Shown: piece after piece, positions 52,091 to 61,832 of the stretch
How positions within the stretch are numbered: the first letter of the stretch is position 1
How the letters are laid out: every line of letters begins with the position of its first letter
Position numbers and translations under genes: made by a program
Assembly (NCBI GenBank): GCA_956465555.1
Contig: OY101125.1
Location: forward strand, 932,501-996,500
Direction of reading: 5' to 3'
Length of the DNA: 64,000 nucleotides
DNA from: Nitzschia sp. pyKryTriq1
Lineage: Eukaryota > Bacillariophyta > Bacillariophyceae > Bacillariales > Bacillariaceae
Notes under the pieces: generated by a model
Databases searched by the model: none
Told to the model about the DNA's origin: nothing
The model's input: only the letters and a program-made list of their open reading frames with translations

Positions 52091-53777
52091 CTAGCTAGAG
52101 CATTCGCGAAGTTCTTCTTGTTGAGCATGGTTGACTTGTATCGCCAATTCGTACAGTCGTTCAATTGTGGCCATGAGTGGGACAGCATGGCGAAATTGCA
52201 CTTGGAATTCGGGATTTTGATAAATGCGAGTGCACACCAAGGAATCTTCAGATTTTTTGGACGTATGTTGAGCCCCTTGAACGTCTGGATTCAAACTCAT
52301 GTTGACGTAGGCAATACGGGTAGAGACCATGTCATAAAAGGTATCCGTTTCCTCGAGCAAACCCACGACCGAGAAACTATTTCTCAAATTGTTGGCGGCC
52401 TGGATTTCGGCCTGCTGGATGGTCATGAGACCCCGCTCCAAGCGTTGTTCACAATCATCACCGCACAAATAAGCCAAGTACTTGAGTAAATATTGATCGG
52501 CCCATCCACCCCTGGTCGATTTGGGATACCCTATCTGTGACAAGTCGTCGCAGTGGATCCTTTGTTTGCGTCCAAATTCATCAAATCGCCATTGATTGCG
52601 GCGATGCCAGAAAAACTTTGACATTATCCTATAATAATATAACATAATAATTCATAATAATGAATCACATAGATGTTGTGGTAGAGAAGGAAATAAGCAA
52701 GAAACAAAACAAACAGCACGGGAAGAGCCACGAGAAGGAAACACAGTGAGAACATCCATAAAGAGTCGTTCGTTCATTCGTGACAAAACGTAACATCGCA
52801 TCACATCACATCACATGACAATCACGTCACAATACGTACCAACCCCATGGATCCCTCATCAAAACAACTCGGTGAAGAGGGAGTGAGGCATATAGTGGAG
52901 AATAATCTGGCGATGGAAACAGCTCTTGGAAAACGTAATCTATCGTAGCCGCCAAGGGAGCTCCACAGGTCTCGTACTGGGAAGAAATCTCTTCCTCCGA
53001 GAGCGGTCGGTGTCGGTGACTGATGTCACCCCAAGGACACCACATGGGACCAGTCTTCGGCGTCAAGGCCTTGAATCCTTGACTCAACGATGCAAGCAAA
53101 TTATCAGCATCGATGTCATCGTTGGATGAGGATCCACCCAAAACAAGATCTCGTCCCTTTTCATTCCACCATTTCAGCAAATAACGACTCGGGAGCCAAT
53201 GGAATTCCGACCCCATATGATTGTGGCCCACATATACAGTATGGCATGCCTTTCCTCTGGGACTGCACCCAGCGCAGAAATGCGTCCTTTCGGAATACGC
53301 GTTGGGGCACGCCAGTGCCATGCCGAGGGGCGTGGTCGCATTGCAAGGAAGAACCCCTTCGAACGTATTGTTCACCCATTTTGAATCTTTGTATCGATGC
53401 TGTCGGTTCTTGCTGCTGCAGAATTTCGCTTCGGCACCATTTGGTAGCGGATAGTAGTGATTGTCCAGCGTGCTGATTCTCCAGTTGGCACGGTCAAAGT
53501 CTTGCGCGGCGGCTGCAAAGCGAGTACGAACTTGCCCGCCGCCGGCCTTTCCGATATGAACGAAAATCAAGGGCGTCTCATTTCGATGACATCCCCACTT
53601 CCGCACGTGCATAGATGACAACGACGATGACGAGAAGAGTGCCTTCTCAATGGTGGCGGAAAAATAGTAGTTTCCCAAGTCTGAACTCGGTGTGATGGAT
53701 ATCCAAGCCACAGAGAATGCTATTAGGAGCACCACATAGAAACGGGCATCGCGAAGGCCAAACTTTTTCTTCCTCAT
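52091..53777 (-). CDS. Type II membrane sulfotransferase-like protein, two exons
   Basis: Exon 1 is 53777-52840 and exon 2 is 52628-52091. The 211-base intron (GTACGT...TTATAG) splits a Trp codon and gives VVLMRDPWGWIMSKFFWHRR. The product is 491 residues. It starts with a short basic tail, then a signal anchor (FYVVLLIAFSVAWISI, about 12-27), so it is probably a Golgi lumenal enzyme. The 5'-phosphosulfate-binding loop region is PLIFVHIGKAGGGQVR (about 69-84). The 3'-phosphate-binding motif is the spliced LMRDPWGW...SKFFWHRR, matching the RDPxxRFxSxFxxxR pattern of carbohydrate sulfotransferases. Conserved-looking Cys pairs (CAGCSPRGKAC) and N-glycosylation sites (NETP, NNTF, NATT) suit a lumenal protein. 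The family would transfer sulfate from PAPS to a glycan; the acceptor is unknown. Confidence 0.8.
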
Positions 53778-54346
53778 TGCTCAAACCTACGTCTATGACA
53801 CCACTAGTAGCATTGGAGACGACGATATTGAATGAACAACAGAAGATACAGTCAATGCGTAATATGGGGAGTAAAATCACAATAGACAATATGATAGTCA
53901 TCGGCTCTTCGCTCTCCCAGATTTTCGCGTCGGCACGAGACGAGACTGAACCTGAGACTGCGGTGATTTTTGAGCCGTTGGGTGTTTTCGACTACTTCGA
54001 GCTCAATTGTCGAAAAATTGCAGTCGATGTTGTCATCTCTCTCGCGCAATTTTTTTTTTTTAAAAAACCACGCGGGCCGCGTGCATGCGTGGATTGCTGT
54101 ACTCGTACATATTTACATTGCTGAGCGAGCCTGCTTCGCTCGCACCTCTGGAACCACACAAAAAACGAGAACAAACATCATCGCGTCGATCTTCCTCAAG
54201 ATACCGGTACCGGTATGTCGCATCCATATTACTGTATCTCCCCACCAACAACACAAAACACCTTACTTCTTACTCGAATCATCATCGTCCACGAACACTT
54301 CATTCAATCATCTCCGTTGAAGTGAACGTCTTACTTTTTCGGTTCC
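53778..54346. other. Divergent promoter region, 0.57 kb
   Basis: This lies between the sulfotransferase gene (minus strand) and the zinc-finger/TruA-like gene (plus strand). It contains a run of T and A at about 54050-54066 and a TACCGGTACCGGTA palindrome at 54203-54216. I see no gene. Confidence 0.5.
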
Positions 54347-56926
54347 ATGACAAAAATCTTTTTGCTTTTATGGACTCTCGTCGTACTCAAGGTGATAGTA
54401 GTAACACCATCGTGTCAGGCCCTTCTGCTGCCGCAAAGAACAAGATCTCCAACAAACTCTGCGGCGAGGACTGCGAGTAATATTATTTCTCGTCCACCGC
54501 AAGTATTATTTCTACCACTACAATGTTCGGCAGGGCGAGGACCAACCACCACTGCAGATTATGATGATGCTGTAGTACCAAAAGAAGAACAAGCAGCAGC
54601 AGCAGCAGCCACGTCGTGTCAATTTTGTCAAGAGGCCTTTGGCTCTCGCAATGCTCTTTTTCGGCATCTCAAATCGAACCGAGAATGTTCCCTCCAAGCG
54701 AACCTTGTCGACCGCTCCGACAGCAAACCACATTCGCTGGCGCTACAATTTTCTTACTACTATCGACCACTACCAAACAACAACAACAACAACCATGAGG
54801 AGGAGGAGGAGGAGGAGGAAGAAACAGAGTCGGAGGCGCAAAGAGCGGGAACCCTACTCCAACAAGCGATTCCGATCGCCATACAACAATATATTCGAGA
54901 CTCCTTTCCAAGTAGCAACAAGATTGACCAGGATCCAAAGGTGACCATTTTGGGATCCTCGCAAAGCTCATTGGCACGACTGCGGCATAGGGCGTTGGAT
55001 CAAGAACGGGGTTGCTTGGCCGCTGGGGATACCATGGTCGTGCGCATTCAAGGACCCTATTATCTGGACTTTCTGGATTCTACTACTACCCGAACGAACG
55101 AAGAAGATTTACAGAATCAACGCCATTTTTTAAAACATCTCATTAGGACAACCAATCAACTACTATTGTTGCAGTCACACGATGATGATTCGCCCGTCAA
55201 CGAGAAATCATCAACAATCGTTGTCCAACTCGAGGCTTGCAAGATATTGTCCCCCGAGTATCAGAGCAAGAATTTGATGCACTGCGAACAAAGCTGCACC
55301 CAACGGGCCTATCACTATTTGTTGCCGCTGCGATGGTTGCCCGATGGCAAAGCATTGGAAGAATGGTGGGTGAATACGGCAGTATCGGAGGTGGGGTCGC
55401 ATACCAATCGATCTTCTGAACGTCCCCCCTCCACAGCACTCAAACGAATGAAAGGATTGCTGCGGTCGGCCGAATCTGAACGTCTGGATCGCAGTAACCC
55501 TAGAAACGAGTTATTGAACACTGGCAGTGACAATGATGATGATGATATAGAGGGTGACGATATTCGAAAAGCAACCGGTCGCTTTGGGGCTTTGGGAGAA
55601 AAGAAACGAAGGGCATGGCACAATTTTGCCGATCCGTGGCTGAAAGGAAGCGCAAGCCCCAATACGAAGCCCGTCTGGAGAGTCTTAGATCGAGCACGAT
55701 TTCAGCTCCTCGTTTCCAGGGATCTCCATCATGCCTCAGAGTCAAAACTACAGCTACAACAACAAGAACAATCCGAAAAGGAAGTCGTGGCCATACTGGA
55801 GTTTCGGGGCGACGACTTTTTACCACAGCAGATTCGCCGTCTTGTTGGTACGACCTTGGCCATGACACACGGCTGGCTTCCAGAGACGACTCTGGAAGTA
55901 GCCACCCGAGCGGATTGCTTCTTGGAAACCCCATTGGCACCAGCCGGCCGGCTTTATTTGGTGGAAAATCGCTTCCATTGGGATGAAATGAGAACCTGGG
56001 GCAAATCCATTTTTAAAACCGACGTGGATGGGGTGGCCGTGAGTACCGGTACAACGTCACTACAGGACTACGATGGCGATGATTCCCCCGTCCACAAACT
56101 TCAATCGTCCATTTTGGATGCATGTGACAGCGATACAATTCGAGAAAGAGAGAGCCGGTGGCTTTCGGAGTTACAGGATACTGTTTGTCCCCGAATCCAG
56201 CATCGTCTTGGGGAATGGCTAGAGCCAAAGGCGAATACCAGTCGCGAGGTTGATTCAACAAGTACAACAATCATCGATAGTCTGCCCCCTCCCCCCGAAT
56301 ATCAGCGGACCCTTCACCTTCTTCGTGAAATTATTGCGGCCGGTCGATGGCCGGAGACCTCAGTGGCTCAGTCATCAGTGATTGGAAATGTGAATCGAGG
56401 ATCGGATGATACCTTTCACAAGAAAGGATCCTTTACCGTGATCAACCCTCTGTTTCGAAATGGAATATACAAGGATGGCGTTGGTAACGATGGTTTGCCT
56501 AAAGGAAATCGGTTATTCCCTGAGCTTGTCGAAGCTGTCTTTGATCTAGAAAGGGAACTCGCGTCATCGAAGAATACTATTCAACAAGCCGAAGACGACA
56601 AACCAATTTCTAGTACAGGAGCAGCAGCTGCCCGGCCCATGTCTTCACATTGCGCCATTAATTGCAATGCTCAGTTCACTCCGCATGTTGACTCAGGCAG
56701 AGGAGCTGGGCAGTCTTTGAGTATGATTGTCGGCCTTGGCGACTACGTCGGGGGAGCACTCGGTGTGGAAGGGGAGGGATATGATATTCGCTATCAGCCG
56801 CTTGAGTTCGATGGTTGGCGACTACGACACTGGACCAAAGCCTTCGAGGGTGAACGGTACTCGCTCGTATGGTTTACACCCGAATTCAAAGGCGACGAGG
56901 AACTTCCAGCCTCATCGGATTGCTAA
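54347..56926 (+). CDS. C2H2-like zinc finger + TruA-like + 2OG-Fe(II) oxygenase-like fusion protein
   Basis: The protein has 859 residues in a single exon from ATG 54347. An N-terminal hydrophobic leader (IFLLLWTLVVLKVIVV, about 4-19) suggests entry to the ER or an organelle. A zinc-finger motif follows: Cys91, Cys94, His107 and Cys114 (CQFCQEAF... RHLKSNREC). Residues about 130-520 resemble the TruA pseudouridine-synthase fold: KVTILGSS (198-205), TQRAYHYLLPL (about 318), WHNFADPW (about 424) and DDFLPQQIRRLVGTTLAM (about 488). The position that holds GRTD with the catalytic Asp in TruA reads SSQS here, so tRNA modification by this domain is doubtful. Residues about 760-850 resemble a 2-oxoglutarate/Fe(II) oxygenase core: HVD (780-782), LRHW (His828) and Arg837, which could be the HxD...H iron triad plus a 2OG-binding Arg. 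The combination is unusual. Confidence 0.8.
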   Translation: MTKIFLLLWTLVVLKVIVVTPSCQALLLPQRTRSPTNSAARTASNIISRPPQVLFLPLQCSAGRGPTTTADYDDAVVPKEEQAAAAAATSCQFCQEAFGSRNALFRHLKSNRECSLQANLVDRSDSKPHSLALQFSYYYRPLPNNNNNNHEEEEEEEEETESEAQRAGTLLQQAIPIAIQQYIRDSFPSSNKIDQDPKVTILGSSQSSLARLRHRALDQERGCLAAGDTMVVRIQGPYYLDFLDSTTTRTNEEDLQNQRHFLKHLIRTTNQLLLLQSHDDDSPVNEKSSTIVVQLEACKILSPEYQSKNLMHCEQSCTQRAYHYLLPLRWLPDGKALEEWWVNTAVSEVGSHTNRSSERPPSTALKRMKGLLRSAESERLDRSNPRNELLNTGSDNDDDDIEGDDIRKATGRFGALGEKKRRAWHNFADPWLKGSASPNTKPVWRVLDRARFQLLVSRDLHHASESKLQLQQQEQSEKEVVAILEFRGDDFLPQQIRRLVGTTLAMTHGWLPETTLEVATRADCFLETPLAPAGRLYLVENRFHWDEMRTWGKSIFKTDVDGVAVSTGTTSLQDYDGDDSPVHKLQSSILDACDSDTIRERESRWLSELQDTVCPRIQHRLGEWLEPKANTSREVDSTSTTIIDSLPPPPEYQRTLHLLREIIAAGRWPETSVAQSSVIGNVNRGSDDTFHKKGSFTVINPLFRNGIYKDGVGNDGLPKGNRLFPELVEAVFDLERELASSKNTIQQAEDDKPISSTGAAAARPMSSHCAINCNAQFTPHVDSGRGAGQSLSMIVGLGDYVGGALGVEGEGYDIRYQPLEFDGWRLRHWTKAFEGERYSLVWFTPEFKGDEELPASSDC

Positions 56927-57096
56927 TACTGTCTGTAGCTCTTGACTTTTTGAACACAATTAGTAGTACGCAACCATGTTTCATTTTACGTGGTCGTATT
57001 CAGCTGCTGGCAACAAAATTAAAAATGTGACCTTGTGCTTGGATTAGTAGCTTGATTCCATCCATGGCGCGAGGTATCTGAATCATCATACTGTAC

Positions 57097-57225
57097 CTCT
57101 AGTAGAGAGTACTTGTCCGAGAAGGGTCCCTACTCTCTGTACCAAGAACGGTCCTACTCAGATTAGTCGATGTGGAAAGGGGTAGTAGAATTCTCTCTCT
57201 CCTCTAGTACTCTCTAGTAGAGAGC
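57097..57225. repeat. CTCTAGTAGAGAG inverted-repeat blocks
   Basis: CCTCTAGTAGAGAG occurs at about 57096-57109. CTCTCCTCTAGTACTCTC followed by TAGTAGAGAG lies at 57197-57224. Each can fold on itself, and together they resemble the blocks at 14822 and 44575. Confidence 0.7.
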
Positions 57226-57315
57226 GTAGTATTATGTGCACATACTATAGAGCGGGGCAGGCGGGCGCTACCGGTATGGTTCTCTGGCTACAGTAATACG
57301 AATGGATAGCGCACA

Positions 57316-57332
57316 GGGCGCGCGCGCGCACG

Positions 57333-57397
<65 letters not shown>

Positions 57398-57405
57398 CAC
57401 ACACC
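57316..57405. repeat. (CG)n-(CA)n microsatellite
   Basis: A GCGCGCGC run passes through GCACGCACG into about 30 uninterrupted CA units. It ends near 57405, 250 bases before the next start codon. Alternating purine-pyrimidine of this length is favourable for left-handed DNA. Confidence 0.95.
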
Positions 57406-57655
57406 CGCGACGATGATGTCAGCACAAAAGAAAAGAACTCTCAAGATGACACGCGCGCCAGCCAGGCACGACACAAAAGATACGTAGAAGTCAGTCGTCA
57501 CTTTTATTATTATTTCTTCTCACAGAATTCTTTTCCTCTTGCTTTTTGATTTTTTTCGAATCTTCAAGAAGAATCATCATTTATTTCATCATCGATCACC
57601 GTCATTATTATTGACACATCTCTCACATCCATCTCTTGCTAGTAGCCCTTCCACA

Positions 57656-59827
57656 ATGACGCCGTTTGATACCTTGTCCGACGATGTGCTTTATAAAATT
57701 CTGCTCTATTGTCCATTTCCTTCGGCTGTGCGTTTTGCGACGGGAACTTGTCGCAGTCTTCGTCAACGGTTCGATGATGATGATTCATCGCAGTCGTGGT
57801 ATCCATTGTGGAAGACCATGTATCATCGCCATGGATTCTGTCCACCAGAAGAAAAAGAAGAATATGTGTTTACGGGGGGAAACTACGTGAAACTCTGCAG
57901 GGAAAAGCGCCAGTTATTATCCAACCTAGTGTTGGCCGGAAAGAAGAAAAAGACAACGGACAACAACAACAATTCCAAGCAACAGCGGCAGCGCTGTCAT
58001 CCCTTTTCCTTGCCGAATCGCCACTTCTCTTTTCTTCCGATTGTTCCAACAGCACACGATGATGATGATGATATGGGTGACGATGAAATGATGATGATGG
58101 ATCCGCCACCAGTCTTCTACGAATGCGACAGTTTCGTCTTGACGGGGTGTGGTACCAGCCCCGAGCTCTTGATGTTGGATCCTTTTGATGGAAGTTTGCG
58201 TGTAATGCAGAATTGTTTGCAGCACAATAATGTGGCAAGAGACGAGGCCATGATGGAATGGGCACACATGAGTGCTGGAAATTCAATCCAGCAGCAGTAT
58301 CGCAAATCCACAGGCGCCGCTATTGAAGATGCCGTTGCCAAAAACCACTCTCGAAACGAGCAACAACCTTCACCATCGGCACAATGCTTGCTGGGAGGAG
58401 ATGAATATTTTGAACTGGATATATCTCAATTCTTCCCTCACTATCGACCCAACGATCATCATCGTCGTCGCACGGTAGGCGACGAAGAATTTGAAATGAG
58501 CTTTGTAGGGACTGAAGCCAAACCCATTTGGAACGTAGAAGACGGTAATTGTATTCGTATCGAGGGATATATGGTAGGGCTGGGTCGATGTGTAACGAGC
58601 TTGGATCGTGACAGTGTAGTTTGTTCGGAGCTGACAACCTGGACGAGATCGACGACGGAAAGCTCCTATGGAAATCGACGAGTCTGTCGCTTACCCTTCT
58701 CCTTCAACTTATTGGATATGGACCCTGGTCGTCAACGTATTTTTACATCCTGTTCCTCTGAGACAAGTCCTGATTTATCCTCCAAGACTATTTCGGTCTA
58801 TCCCCTAGTGGATTGGCAAGGAGAGGACGCGAGCAACAACGCTAGTACTACCAGCAGCTCCTACTACTATTTCCCACAACGGCTAATGTCACTGGAGTGT
58901 CTTCATCCCGTTTCGACTTTCATCCTGGACGCCACCAGCCAGACGCTCATAGTAGCAACCACTGGGGGTACTTTGGAAGTCTGGAAGCTTTCCAAGGCGG
59001 CGTCTCATCGTCAACATAGCTTTGGGCTCCTCGAAAAGTTATGCTCGAGCATCCACCGTGAGTTGACTCGACGGATTGCACATGTGACGGATGGCGGCCA
59101 GAGCGCCTCCATCCAACGTGGGGATGACATGAATCAAATTCTTCAGCAAGAAATCATCGCCACTGATCACCACCACCATGGCGACGTTCATAACAATCCC
59201 AACGATGATGTCTCCTCTCGGTTCTCGGTGCTCCGACGCCAGTCAGAACTCCCGCAGTTCAATGCTCCCATCCAAAGTATATTTTTACCGAAGCACTTGC
59301 CGGTAGAACGAGCGGGTTTTGTGACACTTCATTACAGTCGCGATGAAGGCAGTTCGCTGTTGGTATGGAAACGCACCCACGATGATGATGATGATTCGTG
59401 GGAGGTCGTCTCCCTAATCCACCTTCGGTTGACGTCTCGCCGAAGGCCTCGCATTGCTTATGATGGCAATCGAATTCTCGTCTTTGGAGAAGATCATATC
59501 GGGCCGATCATTCTTGTGTATGAAGTGCGGAATTTAGGCGGTGGGGAGTGTGTCTCAGACTTCTTTTTACGAGACAACGACGACAATAATTCATCTGGGG
59601 AAGCGTCAGGTGGCGTCTACCACTTGACTTCTATTCCGATTGTAAGGTTTGCCAATCGGATTCGCCACGTGGCTTTGGGGGGAATCCAAGGGATTGATTC
59701 AATGCACATGACTTCCAACGAACGATTTTTGATCGTCAACACCCGGGCGGGAAACCATTTGGGTTCCTCGCCATTTTCGGAAGGATTATTGGTTATTGAT
59801 TTACAGGATCATCGTCATCACTGCTAA
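57656..59827 (+). CDS. F-box-like protein with probable propeller C-terminus
   Basis: The protein has 723 residues from ATG 57656; the open frame starts 39 codons earlier at a TTG. Residues about 3-50 fit an F-box: FDTLSDDVLYKILLYCPFPSAVRFATGTCRSLRQRF, then SWYPLWKTMYHR (the motif is given as two shorter elements, LSDDVLYKILLYC and FATGTCRSLRQ). F-box proteins recruit substrates to SCF ubiquitin ligases. The remaining 670 residues are poorly conserved-looking, with Asn/Gln and Asp/Met-rich runs (DDDDDMGDDEMMMM). They also contain beta-strand pairs such as FILDATSQTLIVATTGGTLEVWKL and RIAYDGNRILVFGEDHIGPIILVYEV, which resemble blades of a WD-type propeller. The protein is cytosolic or nuclear. 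No intron is needed. Confidence 0.75.
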   Translation: MTPFDTLSDDVLYKILLYCPFPSAVRFATGTCRSLRQRFDDDDSSQSWYPLWKTMYHRHGFCPPEEKEEYVFTGGNYVKLCREKRQLLSNLVLAGKKKKTTDNNNNSKQQRQRCHPFSLPNRHFSFLPIVPTAHDDDDDMGDDEMMMMDPPPVFYECDSFVLTGCGTSPELLMLDPFDGSLRVMQNCLQHNNVARDEAMMEWAHMSAGNSIQQQYRKSTGAAIEDAVAKNHSRNEQQPSPSAQCLLGGDEYFELDISQFFPHYRPNDHHRRRTVGDEEFEMSFVGTEAKPIWNVEDGNCIRIEGYMVGLGRCVTSLDRDSVVCSELTTWTRSTTESSYGNRRVCRLPFSFNLLDMDPGRQRIFTSCSSETSPDLSSKTISVYPLVDWQGEDASNNASTTSSSYYYFPQRLMSLECLHPVSTFILDATSQTLIVATTGGTLEVWKLSKAASHRQHSFGLLEKLCSSIHRELTRRIAHVTDGGQSASIQRGDDMNQILQQEIIATDHHHHGDVHNNPNDDVSSRFSVLRRQSELPQFNAPIQSIFLPKHLPVERAGFVTLHYSRDEGSSLLVWKRTHDDDDDSWEVVSLIHLRLTSRRRPRIAYDGNRILVFGEDHIGPIILVYEVRNLGGGECVSDFFLRDNDDNNSSGEASGGVYHLTSIPIVRFANRIRHVALGGIQGIDSMHMTSNERFLIVNTRAGNHLGSSPFSEGLLVIDLQDHRHHC

Positions 59828-61096
59828 AACGAAAACTTTAGGTATGTCAGAGCTTGTGCGAGAGTCGCCGTCGTTGTTTCGTCCCTCCCGCGGCAGAAAG
59901 CAATCCCAGGGATATGCACTTTTTACGAGAGGCTCCACATGTCCTCTTTTGCCTCTCTCTATAGGTGGAGAGTAGGTGATTGAAGATGGTGGGTTGGGAA
60001 TCGGGCCCTTCTTTTCTCCTCTTGGGTCGAGGGCGGTGGCTCGTTGAGAGGGGAGGAAAAGGATCGGGTTCCCATGGGCGGCGAATTTGGTCCTTGTGGC
60101 CAATAGTAGCAGCTGCGCTGATGTATTGTATGGATTATGAGATATGAGGGATACAAATGCTTCTTTTGCTGGTGGATGACATTGACAAACGGTGGCTGTG
60201 GGTGGCGACGTATGTGACGACAACCATTCTTCTCACCGTGTCGCTTTGTTGTTGGATTTATTTCGTGTCGTAGACTTGGATTCTTCAACCACGGAGCTGG
60301 CAACCATTTCATAGCTTCAACTTTGCGACTGGAGTTGCCACTCTACCTATTTTTGTGCTACAATCACTATCTGAAATATCACTTTAGACTTTTGAAAAGT
60401 AATCTAGCGGAATACCGACTACCGCAAGCGCTAAAAAGACAGTCAGTCTAATATATATATAGTACGCGTGAGTGTACCATTGCTTCGTACGCATATTTCA
60501 CTGTTATTATTCTTATTGTTGTAACTGTCTGTTGGCCGTCGTCGTTGCGTCTGGCTCCCGCTCCTGGGCTGAATAATCTACTCCGCGTACCGGTATGATG
60601 TTGGCAATCGGAAAGTTTCTCTCTGTCGTCACGCAGCGGATAGTCTTGGTGTTCGGAGAATGTCATTTTGCGCGTGCATGGAAAAGGAGGAGAAGGGGTG
60701 GACGATCTGGCAGTATGTATATCATCTTTACTTTACATGGATAGTACATGATGTAGTCTACTAAAAAATCGATATGACTCTTTAGAGTGCTACCACTGCG
60801 GTATACCGGTACCAGTACCGACGCCAGATATAGAATATATCGCATCAAAAAGAAATACTGTTCCTAACCAAAAAAAGGCAGTCTTTCCCCGCACCACTTC
60901 GGAGTGGAGATCAACCGGGACGCACCGAATAAGGGTAGCTCTTGCTGGGAGCCAGAATATCATCATCTCTCCATCGGCCCATCTGCAGTATTAGTAGTAG
61001 TATGGCTGTCTTGGACAGCTACTGCTCTCTACAGAGTAGCGGCATCCGTAGTACTTTCAAAAAACTTCCTGTGAGTAAGTAGGACGACTCCGGTGA
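59828..61096. other. Intergenic, 1.27 kb, convergent genes
   Basis: Minus-strand open frames at 59801-60312 overlap each other and show no protein features. The stretch contains the first copy of a dispersed intergenic repeat (60345-60555), TACCGGTA palindromes near 60590 and 60804, and two small GC hairpins: CCACT-TCGG-AGTGG at 60894-60907 and GCTC-7-GAGC at 60938-60952. Confidence 0.5.
60345..60555. repeat. Dispersed intergenic repeat, copy 1
   Basis: This shares a colinear, gapped similarity with 62122-62300. Anchors are CTGAAATAT, the exact 20-base block AGACTTTTGAAAAGTAATCT and its extension AG, GCTAAAAA, TTGCTTCGTA-GCAT and TATTCTTATTGTTGT. The copies are in the same orientation and clearly diverged. 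Confidence 0.85.
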
Positions 61097-61832
61097 TTAC
61101 CATTGGAAATCGGGAACCATGGTAGCTTGGGCATTGACGACGGGCATTTCTGACGCGGGCATGACTACGCAAGGTGTACCAATCATGGTAACGATAACTA
61201 ACTTGGAATTCCCTTCGTCGCCAGAACTATCCGTAGAAACGTTGCTACTGATACTCAACACGGCATTACAACCACATTCGACTGCTTTCTGAAGAAGCAT
61301 AGTTTGAGCTTCTTGCATCAAAGTGCCGACTTGCTTGCTCATGCTCGTCTGCTCCTTTTCTGAAGAACAACAAAAAGACGATGCATTTTATCAGAGAGTC
61401 TGGCACTTGAACAGAAAATATGTATTCCAATATAGTACTCACGGTCATTCCAATTCAGCTGTCTAAAAGCGTGTGATACGTTGGCCCAAAGAATCGGTTT
61501 CGCCTCGACGACCACTGCTCCAGGCAGTGAGGGAAGCGTCGACGCGATGACTCGATCGCGGTCTCCCCATACAAAGCTAAACTTATCCCCGATCGAATCT
61601 TTCGAACACTTCCATCGGATGATTTCACAATGATGGGTATGGTGATGGAAACCTCATGGCCTTTGATGACAAAGGTCATTTTGTCGCCAGGTCCCTTATC
61701 GTCGGGAACGGTGACGCTGTAGGTTTTGGCGACTGGATCCAAACGTTCGGGCAGGACGATTCCAGGCAATGGCGGTGCGAAGGCTCCTCTCAACGTACCC
61801 CCGTCCGAAAATTTGGATGCGGATAGACCCAT
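61097..61832 (-). CDS. YbjQ/UPF0145-like protein gene, two exons with a one-base frame break
   Basis: Exon 1 is 61832-61443 and exon 2 is 61359-61097, separated by an 83-base intron (GTGAGT...TTCTTCAG) that splits a Gln codon (WND-Q-KEQ). The start is ATG 61832 (MGLSASKFSDGG). Exon 1 reads well as SITIPIIVKSSDGSVRKIRSG, but the good continuation (DKFSFVWGDRDRVIAS, ending HAFRQLNWND) is in another frame. The break falls in a GGGG run at about 61589-61592, as if one G were missing. Exon 2 encodes QEAQTMLLQKAVECGCNAVLSISSN and KLVIVTMIGTPCVV, the pattern of the YbjQ (UPF0145) putative metal-binding family. Either the sequence has a homopolymer error or this copy is a young pseudogene; the otherwise clean splice sites and frames favour an error or a very recent change. 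The molecular function of the family is poorly known. Confidence 0.65.

Larger units (their letters stand above)
56927..57655. other. Intergenic, 0.73 kb, repeat-rich
   Basis: This lies between two plus-strand genes. It contains CTCTAG/CTAGAG inverted-repeat blocks (57097-57109 and 57191-57225) and a long CA microsatellite. No gene is seen. The open frame that continues into the F-box gene from a TTG at 57539 is taken as untranslated leader. Confidence 0.6.

Noticed and set aside
54347-56926. Functional tRNA pseudouridine synthase
   Set aside because: The catalytic Asp motif expected near residue 205 is replaced by SSQS, so I call only a TruA-like fold.
59801-60312. Minus-strand frames of 140 and 117 residues
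   Set aside because: They overlap in different frames, one runs into the F-box gene 3' end, and neither shows a domain or credible composition.
60880-60960. tRNA gene
   Set aside because: A GGTAGCTC stretch recalls a D-arm, but there is no acceptor stem, anticodon arm or T-arm in the right places on either strand. I found no convincing tRNA anywhere in the window.
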